Assembly: GCA_003210025.1 (NCBI GenBank)
Contig: QCNW01000003.1
Coordinates: forward strand, 1 to 64,000
From: Pelagibacteraceae bacterium AG-426-M19
GTDB lineage: Bacteria > Pseudomonadota > Alphaproteobacteria > Pelagibacterales > Pelagibacteraceae
Length of the DNA: 64,000 nucleotides
Reading direction: 5' to 3'
The notes beneath the pieces were generated by a model. That model was not told the DNA's origin. It did not search any database and worked only from the letters and a program-made list of their open reading frames with translations. Position numbers and translations under genes: made by a program. This document shows, one piece after another, positions 23,086-33,813 of this stretch (the stretch's first letter is position 1; every line of letters starts with the position of its first letter).

Positions 23086-24459
23086 ATGACTATAGTAAAA
23101 AAAATAAAAGATAAAAAAGTCAACTTTGAATTTAACAAAGAATTCATCAAAGTTGTCACAGATAAAATTGCCATAAATGATGCCGAATTTATAACAAATT
23201 CATTCAATGCTATGCATCCAGCTGATGCTGCTGACATAATTGAACATTTAAGTCAAAATGATAGAGAAAATTTAATAAAATTAAATAGTTTCAAAGTTGA
23301 TCCTGAAGTTTTTGTTGAATTAAATGAGTCAATTCAGTCTGAGATGATTGCCTATTTATCATCTGACTCAATAGTAAACATATTAAAAAATTTAGAGTCG
23401 GATGATGCAATTAAGATTTTAGAAAACGTTGATGAAAAAGAAAAAAATACAATTCTTAGCTCATTACCTCCAAAAGACCGATTTGCATTACTTGAAAGCT
23501 TAAGTTATCCTGAAGATTCTGCTGCTAGATTAATGCAGCGTGAATTTACAGCTATACCAAATAATTGGTCTGTAGGACAAACGATAGACTATCTAAGAGA
23601 AAATAAAGAACTTCCTGAAGAATTTTTAGAAATATTTATAGTTGATCAAGAATTCAAACCCATCGGTACAGTTCCTTCGTCAAGAGTATTAAGAACACCA
23701 AGAGACACAAAAATGATGTCTATCATGGCTGAATCTCAAACTTTAATACCAGTTGATATGGATAGAGAGGAAGTAGGTAATTTATTTGAAAATTATAATT
23801 TAAGTTCAGCAGCTGTAGTGGATAAGTCTGACAAATTAGTTGGGATGATAGCTTATGATGATGTTCTAACAGTATTAAAAGAGGAAGCTGAAGAGGACGC
23901 ACTTAGATTAGCCGGTGTAGGTGATGAAGAAATAACTGATGGAGTAATAACAAAAACTAAGAGAAGATTTAATTGGTTGTTATTAAATTTATTTACTGCT
24001 TTTCTAGCAACCTATTGTATTAGTTTATTTGGTGCTACTATAGAACAAATGGTAGTATTAGCTTTTTTAATGCCAATCGTAGCATCAATGGGAGGTAACG
24101 CTGGCATGCAAACATTAGCTGTCACAGTAAGATCTTTAGCAACACAGGATTTAACAAAAAATAATTTTACAAATAATATTATTAAAGAATTTAATATTGG
24201 AGTTTTAAATGGAGTTATTTTTGCAATTATAAGTTCTTTGATAGTTCAACTATGGTTTAATGATATTCAGCTCTCCTTAATAATTTCAATTTCAATGGTT
24301 TTAACTATGATAGTTGCTGGTCTTTTTGGTATTTTAGTTCCTGTAACATTAAATAAAATGAAAATTGACCCTGCAATTTCTTCTAGTGTATTTGTTACAA
24401 CAATAACAGATGTAATTGGATTTGTATCTTTCTTAGGTGTAGGAGCTTATTTTTTATAA
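23086..24459 (+). CDS. mgtE: Magnesium transporter MgtE
   Basis: MgtE N domain (MHPADAADIIEHLSQ), CBS domains, TM region with PIVASMGGNAGMQTLAVTVR. Confidence 0.96.
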   Translation: MTIVKKIKDKKVNFEFNKEFIKVVTDKIAINDAEFITNSFNAMHPADAADIIEHLSQNDRENLIKLNSFKVDPEVFVELNESIQSEMIAYLSSDSIVNILKNLESDDAIKILENVDEKEKNTILSSLPPKDRFALLESLSYPEDSAARLMQREFTAIPNNWSVGQTIDYLRENKELPEEFLEIFIVDQEFKPIGTVPSSRVLRTPRDTKMMSIMAESQTLIPVDMDREEVGNLFENYNLSSAAVVDKSDKLVGMIAYDDVLTVLKEEAEEDALRLAGVGDEEITDGVITKTKRRFNWLLLNLFTAFLATYCISLFGATIEQMVVLAFLMPIVASMGGNAGMQTLAVTVRSLATQDLTKNNFTNNIIKEFNIGVLNGVIFAIISSLIVQLWFNDIQLSLIISISMVLTMIVAGLFGILVPVTLNKMKIDPAISSSVFVTTITDVIGFVSFLGVGAYFL

Positions 24460-25263
24460 TCAAAAATTATCAATCAACCTCACACCATTAATATGATAAG
24501 CAATAAATAGTCTATATTTAGATCTAAAATTATCTAATTTCATTTTTTTTTCATCTCTAAATTCAAGATAATCAATTTTGATTTTAAATTTATTTTCAAG
24601 CTCATATTTGGTTTTGGACAAATCAACAAATTTATTAGTTTTTGATAGTCTTTTAATCTTATTTAATATAATGGCAATATTTGATGCTTTTTTTAATGAT
24701 GATCTATTTAACAACTTGTTTCTTGTTGATAAAGCAATTTTATTATTTTCTCGTATAGTAGGACATCCAAAAATATTTGTTTTATATTTTTTACCTAATA
24801 TTCTTTTAATTAACATGTATTGTTGAAAATCTTTTTCACCCATATAAACATGCTTAGATTTAACAATAGATAACAATCTATTCATCACGTTTAATACACC
24901 CTCAAAATGACCTTTTCTATATTTAGCACATAAAATTTTATCAGATTTGTTAAGTTTAAAATTTTTCATTTTATTTTTATATATTTCATTGACCTCTGGT
25001 AAAAATAAATAATTAACTTTAAGTTTTTTTAATATCGAAATATCTTTTTTTATATTCCTAGGATAATTCTTAAAATCTTTTTTTTGATCAAATTGTGTTG
25101 GATTGACAAAAATACTCACTATTGTTTCTTTGTTATTTTTTTGTGAAATTTTTATTAAAGATACGTGGCCTTTATGAATTCCCCCCATTGTAGGTACGAA
25201 TCCAACATTTTTGTAATTTTTTACTGCCTTATTTAGTTCAAAAACATTTTTTAAAATTTTCAT
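24460..25263 (-). CDS. panC: Pantothenate synthetase
   Basis: GFVPTMGGIHKGHVSLI; SIFVNPTQF; GEKDFQQ; RENNKIALSTRN. Confidence 0.93.
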   Translation of the reverse strand: MKILKNVFELNKAVKNYKNVGFVPTMGGIHKGHVSLIKISQKNNKETIVSIFVNPTQFDQKKDFKNYPRNIKKDISILKKLKVNYLFLPEVNEIYKNKMKNFKLNKSDKILCAKYRKGHFEGVLNVMNRLLSIVKSKHVYMGEKDFQQYMLIKRILGKKYKTNIFGCPTIRENNKIALSTRNKLLNRSSLKKASNIAIILNKIKRLSKTNKFVDLSKTKYELENKFKIKIDYLEFRDEKKMKLDNFRSKYRLFIAYHINGVRLIDNF

Positions 25264-25297
25264 TTTTAATAAATATGATTATAAGTAAAACATCTTA

Positions 25298-26113
25298 ATG
25301 ATTAAACAAGCTATTATTCCTCTTGCTGGTTTAGGTACACGTTTGCTACCTTTGACAAGTATTTTTCCTAAAGAACTACTTCCAATAAATGGAAAACCAG
25401 GAATTGAGTATATTTTAGATGAATGTATTGAAGCTGGTATAAGTGAAATAATTTTTATTATTTCAAAAAAAAAAGAGATGATAAAGAAATATTTCAATAA
25501 TGATAATTTTTACAAATCAATTATAAAAAAAAAGAAAGATCCCAGAATAATTAAAGAGTATAAAAAAATTCTTTTTTTTCGAAAAAAAATTAAATTTGTT
25601 TATCAAAATAAACCCATGGGAACTGGTGATGCTGTACTTAAAACTAAAAAGTTTATAAAAAATAATTATTTTTTAATGTTGTTACCTGATGATTTAATCA
25701 TGAAAAAGAATTGTTCAAAAGATATGATAAAAATTCATAAAAAATTAAAAGGATCTATAATGGCCAGTATGAATGTTAAAAAAAACAATGTAGATCGTTG
25801 GGGAATCTATTCAATTAACAAACATATTGACAAATTAAATTTTAAAATTGCAGATGTTATTGAAAAACCTAATGTTAAAGATGCTCCTTCAAATAACGCA
25901 GTAATAGGTAGATACATATTATCAAAGAAAATTTTTCATTATCTAAAAAATCAAAAAAAAGGTAAAGGTGGTGAAATACATATTACAGATGCAATAAGAC
26001 GAATGATATTAGATCAATATTTATTCATTGGACATAAATTTAAAGGTAATTATTTAGATTGTGGATCTATGAAAGGTTATATTAAATCTGGAATTGAAAT
26101 TTCTAAAATATGA
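25298..26113 (+). CDS. galU: UTP-glucose-1-phosphate uridylyltransferase
   Basis: AIIPLAGLGTRLLPLTSIFPKELLPINGKPGIEYILDECIEAGISEIIFI. Confidence 0.94.
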   Translation: MIKQAIIPLAGLGTRLLPLTSIFPKELLPINGKPGIEYILDECIEAGISEIIFIISKKKEMIKKYFNNDNFYKSIIKKKKDPRIIKEYKKILFFRKKIKFVYQNKPMGTGDAVLKTKKFIKNNYFLMLLPDDLIMKKNCSKDMIKIHKKLKGSIMASMNVKKNNVDRWGIYSINKHIDKLNFKIADVIEKPNVKDAPSNNAVIGRYILSKKIFHYLKNQKKGKGGEIHITDAIRRMILDQYLFIGHKFKGNYLDCGSMKGYIKSGIEISKI

Positions 26114-27399
26114 AAATTTGCATTATAGGATCTGGTTATGTTGGTTTAGTTAGTGGAGCTTGTTTTTCTGACTTAGGTAATACAGTTACATGTGTTGATA
26201 TTAATAAAGTAATTGTAGAAAAATTAAATAAAGGAATAATACCAATTTATGAACCTGGTCTTCAAGAATTGGTTGAAAGAAATTTAAAAAAAAAAAGACT
26301 TTTATTTTCAACAGATATTTCTAGTTCAATAAAAAAATCAGATATTATTTTTATATGTGTAGGTACACCAACAAAAAATAACAAAGCTGATCTAAAATAT
26401 GTTTATAATGTTGTAAAAAGTATCAAATCGAATCTTAATAAATATAAAATTATAGTAACCAAATCTACAGTTCCAGTCACTACTGGCGATAAAATAGAAA
26501 ACATTTTAAATTCAAAAAAAAATATAAATAAATTTGATGTTGTTTCTAATCCAGAGTTTTTAAGAGAAGGAGAAGCTATCAGAGACTTCCAATATCCGGA
26601 TAGGTTAGTGATAGGAACTAATAGTAAAAAAGCAAATAAGACAATGAAAAATCTTTATCTTCCATTAATTAAAAAGGGTAGCAGATATATTAATACTTCT
26701 AGAAGATCCGCTGAATTAATAAAATATGCTTCAAATGCATTTTTAGCTACTAAAATTACATTTATTAACGAAATAGCAAATCTATGTGAAAAATCTCAAA
26801 TAGATGTTCAAGATGTTGCGACTGGGATGGGTTTAGATGACAGAATTGGAAGTAGATTTTTAAGAGTCGGACCTGCTTATGGAGGATCATGTTTTCCAAA
26901 GGATACAAGGGCACTAGTCTCAACGGGTCAAATTTTTAAAACAAACTTATCTGTTGTTAAATCAGTAATAAATTCAAACGAAAAGAGAAATAAAATATTA
27001 CTAGACAGGATTAAATTAATAATGAAAAATAAAATAAAAAATAAAAATATTTCATTTTTGGGTGTTACTTTTAAATCAGGCACAGATGATATGAGAGAGT
27101 CTCCATCTTTAAAAATGATTCCTTTTCTAGTAAAAAAGGGTGCATTTATAAGTTATTATGAACCTACAGGCCAGAAGAAACAATTTAAATCAAAAAACAT
27201 AACCTTTTACGAAAATATAAAAGATGCTTGTCAAAATGCAGATTTAATAATTATCCATACAGAATGGAATGAATTTAAGCAACTCAACTTTAAAAAAATT
27301 ACAAAAAAAAGAAATTTTAAAGTTTTTGATATGAGAAATCTTTATTCAACTTCTGAAATGAAAAAAAATAAAATAAATTATTTTAGTATTGGTAGATAA
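26110..27399 (+). CDS. ugd: UDP-glucose 6-dehydrogenase
   Basis: GSGYVGLVSGACFSDLGN; catalytic Cys in GPAYGGSCFPKDTRAL; GVTFKSGTDDMRESPS. Confidence 0.95.
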   Translation: MKICIIGSGYVGLVSGACFSDLGNTVTCVDINKVIVEKLNKGIIPIYEPGLQELVERNLKKKRLLFSTDISSSIKKSDIIFICVGTPTKNNKADLKYVYNVVKSIKSNLNKYKIIVTKSTVPVTTGDKIENILNSKKNINKFDVVSNPEFLREGEAIRDFQYPDRLVIGTNSKKANKTMKNLYLPLIKKGSRYINTSRRSAELIKYASNAFLATKITFINEIANLCEKSQIDVQDVATGMGLDDRIGSRFLRVGPAYGGSCFPKDTRALVSTGQIFKTNLSVVKSVINSNEKRNKILLDRIKLIMKNKIKNKNISFLGVTFKSGTDDMRESPSLKMIPFLVKKGAFISYYEPTGQKKQFKSKNITFYENIKDACQNADLIIIHTEWNEFKQLNFKKITKKRNFKVFDMRNLYSTSEMKKNKINYFSIGR

Positions 27400-27861
27400 T
27401 TAATTAAGATCAAATATTGCATCAACTTCAACTGCAACACCTAATGGAAGGCTATTAGTGCTGACAGCAGCTCTTGCATGTGAGCCAGCTTCATCAAATA
27501 CACTTTTTATTAGATCTGAAGCTCCATTTATGACTTTTGGTTGCTCAGTAAAATCATTAGTAGAATTAACATATCCAGTAAGTTTCAAACATGATTTAAT
27601 TTTGGATAAATCCTCACCACATGCTTTTTTTGCTTGAGATATTATACTTAATGCACATCTTTTAGCTGCCTCATAACCTTGTTCAGTATTATAATCTTTT
27701 CCAAGTTTTCCCTTAATTAAATTTCCATTCTCATCAATTGATATTTGACCAGATATGTATAGTAAATTTCCAGATATTCTAGTAGCAGCATATGATCCAA
27801 CAGGATCATTAGCTTTTGGTAATTTGATATTTAAATTCTTTAAATTTTCTTCTGCCGACAT
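27400..27861 (-). CDS. RidA/YjgF/YER057c family protein
   Basis: LLYISGQISIDENG; HARAAVSTNSLPLGVAVEVDAIFDL. Confidence 0.9.
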   Translation of the reverse strand: MSAEENLKNLNIKLPKANDPVGSYAATRISGNLLYISGQISIDENGNLIKGKLGKDYNTEQGYEAAKRCALSIISQAKKACGEDLSKIKSCLKLTGYVNSTNDFTEQPKVINGASDLIKSVFDEAGSHARAAVSTNSLPLGVAVEVDAIFDLN

Positions 27862-30428
27862 TATTTGCCTTTCTTTTTCTTTTTATTTCTATCGTATTCT
27901 TTTCTTTTCTCAATTAAAATTAATGCTTCCTCCATAGTTAATTCAACAGGATCTTTTTCCTCAGGTATAGTTGCATTTAAAGATTTGTATTTAATGTAAG
28001 GACCATACTGACCCTTCATGATTCTAACTGGCTTTTTATCTTCAGGGTGTTCCCCTAAATCTTTTATCATTGATGATGAAATTCTTCCTGGTTTAGCTTC
28101 AGCAATTAATGTAACAGCTCTATTTAATCCAATTGTGAATAATTCGTCCACATTTTCTAGTCTAGCAGATTTATTTTCACATTTTAGGTAAGGACCAAAT
28201 CTTCCAACATTCACAGTAATATCTTTATCATTTTCAGGATTCTTACCTAAACTTAATGGTAAAGAGCATAAATATTTTGCCTTTTCTAAATCAATATTTT
28301 CAATCTCAATTCCTTTAGGGATAGAAACATTTTTTAAATTATTATCTTCTTTCTTTAATTTTCTTTTTTTCTTTTTAGTTTTTTCATCTTCCTCTATGAT
28401 TTCTTTCTCAAATTGCAAATATGGACCAAATCTTCCATTTTTAAGAAAAATATCTTTACCTTTATCATTTTTCCCAATGAATTTAGGTTCTGCTAGTGTC
28501 AATTGTTGTGCTGCTTTAGATTTTGATAGTGGTCTTGTAAATTTGCATTCTGGATAATTTGAGCACCCAATAAAAGCACCACCTCTAAAACTATTTTTTA
28601 AACTTAATTGCCCGGATTCACAAAGCTTGCATTTTCTATCAATATTTCCATCCTTATCGACCTCAAATATTAATGATCCAAGACTTTCATTTAATAGGTC
28701 TAATACTTCTCTGGTTCTTTTTTCTTTTACTCCTGAAACATTAGAATTAAAGTCTTTCCAAAAGTTCTCTAAAACTTTTATCCAATTTTCCTTACCTGAT
28801 GTTATATCATCTAATTGATCTTCTAATTTAGCAGTAAAATCATAATCGACATATTTGGTAAATAATTTTTCTAAAAAAGCAGAAAGTAATTTCCCTCTAT
28901 CAGTTGGGAAAAATCTTTTATTATTTATATCAGCATAACCTCTATTAGCTATTACTGAAATAATACTTGCATAAGTAGACGGTCTTCCAATTCCTAGCTC
29001 CTCTAATTTTTTAACTAAACTTGCCTCTGAATATCTAGGTGGTGGTTGTGTATAGTGCTGTTCATCAATATGATCTTCAAACATTACGTCATCTTTTTCA
29101 ACATCTGGCAAAATGTTTTCATTGTCATTATCATTTTCATCGATCTTATATAGTTTAAGGAAACCATCAAATTTTAATGTTGAACCACTAGCTTTAAATA
29201 CATTTTTATCATCATCTGAGTTGATGGTAATAGTTTTTCTGTCAAACTTTGCTGATTGCATTTGTGATGATAAAGATCTAGACCATATTAAATTATAAAG
29301 TTTATATTGATCAGTACTTAAATATTTTTTCATATCTTCTGGTTTTCGAATTATTTCTGTTGGACGTATAGCTTCGTGAGCTTCTTGAGCATTCTTTGCT
29401 TTTTTACCACTATAATTTAGAGGTTGTTCTGGCAAATATTTATCACCATAATTCTGCATTATAAAATCTCTGAAAGATGTTATCGCATCTTTTGAAATAT
29501 TAGTTCCATCTGTTCTCATATAAGTAATTAATCCTACAGTTTCACCTTCAATATCAATTCCTTGATATAGTCTTTGAGCAATTTGCATTGTTCTTGATGC
29601 TCCAAAACCAAGTTTACTGGATGCTGTTTGTTGTAATGTTGATGTAGTAAAAGGTCCTGATGGATTTCTGTTATAAGTTTTTGAGCTTATATCTGTTATA
29701 CTATATTTTTTATTTTTTATTTTTGATAAAGCGTCGTTAATATCTTGTTTATTTTTAAATGAAAATTTTTCAACTTTGTTTCCATCTAATTGAGAAATAG
29801 TTGTATTTATTTTTTCATTTTTGTTATTTTTAAAAATTATATTTAAAGTCCAAAATTCTTTTGGTTGAAAAACTTCTATTTCCTGTTCTCTTTCGGTTAA
29901 AAGTCTTAGAGCTACAGACTGAACTCGACCAGCAGATTTAGAACCTGGTAATTTTGTCCATAGAATGGGGGAGATATTAAAACCAACTAGATAATCTAGA
30001 GCTCTTCTTGCCATATAAGCATCAACTAAAAGTGGCTCTATTTTTCTTGGATTATCTATTCCATTTGTAACTGCTTTTTTTGTTATTTCGTTAAAAACAA
30101 CTCTTTCAACTTCTTTATCTTTTAATAATTTTTTTTCTTCAAGAAACTCTTTTACATGCCAAGCTATCGCTTCACCTTCTCTGTCAGGGTCAGTAGCTAG
30201 AATAATTTTTTTTGAATCTTTTGCACTATCTGTAATTTCTTTTAAATATTTTTTTGAAAAACTATCTACTTCCCAAATCATTTTAAAATCATTTTCAGGA
30301 TCAACAGAACCATTTTTCGAAGGCAGATCTCTTATATGTCCATAGCTAGCAAGAACTGTATAATCTGATCCTAAATATTTATTAATTGTTTTTGCTTTTG
30401 CTGGACTTTCAACAATTACTAGATTCAT
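27861..30428 (-). CDS. topA: DNA topoisomerase I
   Basis: VIVESPAKAKTINKYLG; TYMRTDGT; one C4 zinc finger; three GRFGPY-type C-terminal repeats. Confidence 0.98.
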   Translation of the reverse strand: MNLVIVESPAKAKTINKYLGSDYTVLASYGHIRDLPSKNGSVDPENDFKMIWEVDSFSKKYLKEITDSAKDSKKIILATDPDREGEAIAWHVKEFLEEKKLLKDKEVERVVFNEITKKAVTNGIDNPRKIEPLLVDAYMARRALDYLVGFNISPILWTKLPGSKSAGRVQSVALRLLTEREQEIEVFQPKEFWTLNIIFKNNKNEKINTTISQLDGNKVEKFSFKNKQDINDALSKIKNKKYSITDISSKTYNRNPSGPFTTSTLQQTASSKLGFGASRTMQIAQRLYQGIDIEGETVGLITYMRTDGTNISKDAITSFRDFIMQNYGDKYLPEQPLNYSGKKAKNAQEAHEAIRPTEIIRKPEDMKKYLSTDQYKLYNLIWSRSLSSQMQSAKFDRKTITINSDDDKNVFKASGSTLKFDGFLKLYKIDENDNDNENILPDVEKDDVMFEDHIDEQHYTQPPPRYSEASLVKKLEELGIGRPSTYASIISVIANRGYADINNKRFFPTDRGKLLSAFLEKLFTKYVDYDFTAKLEDQLDDITSGKENWIKVLENFWKDFNSNVSGVKEKRTREVLDLLNESLGSLIFEVDKDGNIDRKCKLCESGQLSLKNSFRGGAFIGCSNYPECKFTRPLSKSKAAQQLTLAEPKFIGKNDKGKDIFLKNGRFGPYLQFEKEIIEEDEKTKKKKRKLKKEDNNLKNVSIPKGIEIENIDLEKAKYLCSLPLSLGKNPENDKDITVNVGRFGPYLKCENKSARLENVDELFTIGLNRAVTLIAEAKPGRISSSMIKDLGEHPEDKKPVRIMKGQYGPYIKYKSLNATIPEEKDPVELTMEEALILIEKRKEYDRNKKKKKGK

Positions 30429-30468
30429 ATTTAGAGAACGTACTTAAAACAGTTAAACTGTCAAATTA

Positions 30469-31041
30469 TTAAATTTTTGTCTTAGTTTCTTCTTTATTTA
30501 TCAAGCGTTTAACGTTTTCTCTATGAGTGTAAAAAATTAAAATAAACATTATGAAGTAAAACATAATGTTATCATTGCTATAAAAAAATATAAAAATAGG
30601 AACACTTAATGATCCAAGAATTGATCCTAATGATGAGTATTTAGAAATTAAATATGTAATTACCCAAACAATACCAAAAACAATACCCAAAAAATAATTT
30701 AAAATAATCAACATTCCAACATATGTTGCAACACCCTTACCACCTTTAAATTTCAACCATATTGGAAAAACATGTCCTAAAAATACAGATAATGAACAAA
30801 TGTAAATAAATTCTGGATAATTTAATTTAACATAAATTATTGGCAAAACCGCTTTTAAAATGTCTAGTAATAAAGTTGAGTAACCTAAAAATTTATTACC
30901 AGTTCTTAAAACATTGGTGGCGCCTATATTACCCGATCCTGTTTCTCTTATGTCTTTTTTTAAAAAAATTTTTGTTAATAAAAAACCAAAAGGAATAGAA
31001 CCTAATAAATATGATAAAAGTGATAAAATAAAAATTTCCAT
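30469..31041 (-). CDS. plsY: Glycerol-3-phosphate acyltransferase PlsY
   Basis: LLGSIPFGFLLTK; RETGSGNIGATNVLRTGNK; FKGGKGVATYVG. Confidence 0.96.
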   Translation of the reverse strand: MEIFILSLLSYLLGSIPFGFLLTKIFLKKDIRETGSGNIGATNVLRTGNKFLGYSTLLLDILKAVLPIIYVKLNYPEFIYICSLSVFLGHVFPIWLKFKGGKGVATYVGMLIILNYFLGIVFGIVWVITYLISKYSSLGSILGSLSVPIFIFFYSNDNIMFYFIMFILIFYTHRENVKRLINKEETKTKI

Positions 31042-32331
31042 TTAAATATTGTAAAGCTCTTGTCCTTTTACATATGTATTGATTACTTTTCCTTGTAATC
31101 TTTTATTTTCGATTGACGTATTTTTTGATTTAGAAACCAAATTTTCTTGTTTTACTATCCAAGGTTTATCTATATCCACAATACAGAAATCTGCATCATT
31201 ACCTACGGATAAATTACCTTTATTAATTTTCAAAATTTTTGCTGGATTTGAGGTTAATGCAGCAATAATTTTCTCAAGTTTTACAGATCCATTGTGATAT
31301 AATTCTAATGACAAGGATAATAACGTTTCAATACCAGTTGCTCCTGTTGCAGCTTGAGCAAATGTTAATCTTTTTTGCTCTTCATCCTCAGGTTTGTGAT
31401 CTGAAACTATTACATCAATTGTACCATCATTTAATCCTTGCACTAAACTTAATCTATCATCTTCAGTTCTAAGTGGCGGTGACAATTTTAAAAAAGTTCT
31501 AAAGTCACCAATATCATTTTCATTTAAAGATAAATTATTTATTGATACCCCACAGGAAAATCTTACTTTATCTTTTCTGTCTTTAATAATTTCAACTGCT
31601 TTACCTGATGAAATCTGTGAAATGTGATAACGACAATTATATTCTTTTAATAATGTTAAATCTCTCTCTATAATTATTAGTTCTGCTATTTCTGGGATAC
31701 CTTGCAAACCAAGTTTTGTCGAAATTATTCCATCATTTATCATGCCATTTTCAGCTAATTCTTGATCTTCCGCATGTTGCATTATTAAAGATCCCAAATC
31801 TTTTGCTGAATTCATTATTCTGGACATAACTCTTGTATTCTGAATTGTTTTAATTCCATCTGTAAATGCTATTATCCCTTTACTTTGCAGAAGACCAAAC
31901 TCTGTCATATTTGTACCTTCAGTACCCTTTGTTAGAGATGCTGTGGGAAATATATTTATTTTCGATTTATCTCTGCCTCGTCTTTTTAAAAAATCTACTA
32001 TTGAAACGTTGTCGATTATTGGATCAGTATTAGGCATTGTTACAACTGAAGTTACTCCCCCAGATAATGCAGCATTGCTCAAAGTTCTAAAATTTTCTTT
32101 ATATTCATAACCTGGCTCGCCGACAAATACTCTCATATCAACTATACCTGGGAAAATATAATTCTCTTTTAAATCAATAACTTTTTCTCTACTAGGAATG
32201 TTGTTTTTATTCACCTTTTTGCCAACACCTTCAATTTTTCCATCTTCTCCTATTATTAATCCTCCTATTTCACTTATGTTGTTATGAGGATCAATTATAT
32301 TTGCGTTTATAAAGTATTTTTTTTTCATCAT
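31042..32331 (-). CDS. pyrC: Dihydroorotase-family protein lacking the HxH metal motif (PyrC'/PyrX-like)
   Basis: Amidohydrolase fold sequence adjacent to pyr[16 protein letters not shown] in place of PGxxDxHxHxRxPG. Confidence 0.88.
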   Translation of the reverse strand: MMKKKYFINANIIDPHNNISEIGGLIIGEDGKIEGVGKKVNKNNIPSREKVIDLKENYIFPGIVDMRVFVGEPGYEYKENFRTLSNAALSGGVTSVVTMPNTDPIIDNVSIVDFLKRRGRDKSKINIFPTASLTKGTEGTNMTEFGLLQSKGIIAFTDGIKTIQNTRVMSRIMNSAKDLGSLIMQHAEDQELAENGMINDGIISTKLGLQGIPEIAELIIIERDLTLLKEYNCRYHISQISSGKAVEIIKDRKDKVRFSCGVSINNLSLNENDIGDFRTFLKLSPPLRTEDDRLSLVQGLNDGTIDVIVSDHKPEDEEQKRLTFAQAATGATGIETLLSLSLELYHNGSVKLEKIIAALTSNPAKILKINKGNLSVGNDADFCIVDIDKPWIVKQENLVSKSKNTSIENKRLQGKVINTYVKGQELYNI

Positions 32332-33287
32332 TCACAAAAAATTTTTAAACATGCCATTCTTATCGCAACACCTAATTCAACTTGTTCTTTTACAACACTC
32401 ATATTTGTGTCATCAGCTAGTTTTGTATCAATTTCAATACCGCGGTTCATTGGACCAGGATGCATAATAATTGAATCTGATTTTGCATATTCTAATTTAT
32501 CCTGTGTTAGTCCATAGTATTCATAATACTCTCTATTAGATGACAAGAATGAACTATTCATTCTTTCATTTTGAAGTCTTAGCATCATTACTATATCGCA
32601 ATCTTTTACACCTTTCTTCATATTTGAAAAAATATTAACTCCAAATTTTTCTATATCTTTTGGTAAAAGGTTTGAAGGAGCTACAATATTAACTTCGGCA
32701 CCCAACATGTTTAGTAAGTAAATATTAGATCTTGCTACTCTTGAATGTAGAATATCTCCACAAATTGCAACCTTTAACCCTTGAATTTTTTTTTTCCTAT
32801 TCAATATAGTTAATGCGTCAAGTAATGCTTGGGTAGGGTGCTCTCTCCTTCCATCGCCAGCATTTAAAACAGCACAATTAACTTTTTGAGATAAAAGATT
32901 ACAAGCTCCTGAATCTTGATGTCTAATAACTATTATATCAGGATGCATTGCATTTAATGTCATTGCAGTGTCTATTAGTGTTTCACCTTTTTTAATTGCT
33001 GAGTTTGTTATATTCATTGACATAACATCTGCACCTAACCTTTTTCCTGCTAGTTCAAATGAACTTTGTGTTCTTGTTGATGGTTCAAAAAAGAGGTTAA
33101 TTTGTGTTTTCCCCTTAAGTATATCTAATTTTTTATTTTTACTTTTGTTTAATTCAATAAATTTTTCAGCTTCTTTTAAGATTAAATTAACATCACTTAT
33201 TGATAAATCTTGAATACCTAGGAGATGTTTTTGAGAAATTTTAATAGCTTTGGTTTTAGTTGCCATTAAAACCAACTCTATAGCCAC
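32328..33287 (-). CDS. pyrB: Aspartate carbamoyltransferase catalytic subunit (start may be 33266)
   Basis: [42 protein letters not shown]. Confidence 0.96.
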   Translation of the reverse strand: MAIELVLMATKTKAIKISQKHLLGIQDLSISDVNLILKEAEKFIELNKSKNKKLDILKGKTQINLFFEPSTRTQSSFELAGKRLGADVMSMNITNSAIKKGETLIDTAMTLNAMHPDIIVIRHQDSGACNLLSQKVNCAVLNAGDGRREHPTQALLDALTILNRKKKIQGLKVAICGDILHSRVARSNIYLLNMLGAEVNIVAPSNLLPKDIEKFGVNIFSNMKKGVKDCDIVMMLRLQNERMNSSFLSSNREYYEYYGLTQDKLEYAKSDSIIMHPGPMNRGIEIDTKLADDTNMSVVKEQVELGVAIRMACLKIFCE

Positions 33288-33308
33288 AATGGTTGATTAA
33301 TGCAAGTA

Positions 33309-33764
33309 TTAATTATTAATAAAATCTATTGCACCCTGTAAGATAAATGCAGCAGCATTTTTATCTATATTTTTTTCTCTTTTAGTTACATTAATACCTA
33401 AATTTTTAGTTAATTTAAACGCGCCAACTGTTGATAATCTTTCATCCCAAAGACTTATTGGAAGATCGATTTCTTTTGATATTGCTTTTGACACATCATT
33501 GACTGATTGAGAAGATTTACCAAAGGTTCCGTCCATATTTATTGGATTACCAATAATTATTCCCTTAATATTATTTTCTTTAATAATTTCCTCTAATTCA
33601 TTGATAAGATCCTCAAATTTGGATTTGTTTATTGTTTTTAGCGGTGTGGCAATTTTTTGATTTTCATCACATATAGCTACACCAATTCTCTTTGAACCTA
33701 AATCAAGACCAATTAATCTAGATGTATTTAGCTGTTTCTTTTTAAATTCCTCAATTGTGATCAT
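33309..33764 (-). CDS. ruvX: Holliday junction resolvase-like RuvX/YqgF
   Basis: LIGLDLGSKRIGVAICD; LWDERLSTVGA. Confidence 0.93.
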   Translation of the reverse strand: MITIEEFKKKQLNTSRLIGLDLGSKRIGVAICDENQKIATPLKTINKSKFEDLINELEEIIKENNIKGIIIGNPINMDGTFGKSSQSVNDVSKAISKEIDLPISLWDERLSTVGAFKLTKNLGINVTKREKNIDKNAAAFILQGAIDFINN

Positions 33765-33813
33765 ATTGTATATTATTTACTTAAGTGATAGTTTGCGGCA
33801 ATATTTTTAGCAT

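Noticed and set aside
23043-23237. 64-aa minus-strand ORF between lipB and mgtE
   Set aside because: Mostly antisense to mgtE; no signal for a real product.
24450-24475. ATAAT-CAAAA-ATTAT repeat at the mgtE/panC junction
   Set aside because: 5-bp A/T-only stem is too weak to call a terminator.
30449-30461. ACAGTTAAACTGT hairpin between topA and plsY
   Set aside because: Only a 6-bp arm; could occur by chance, no T-tract in the transcription direction.
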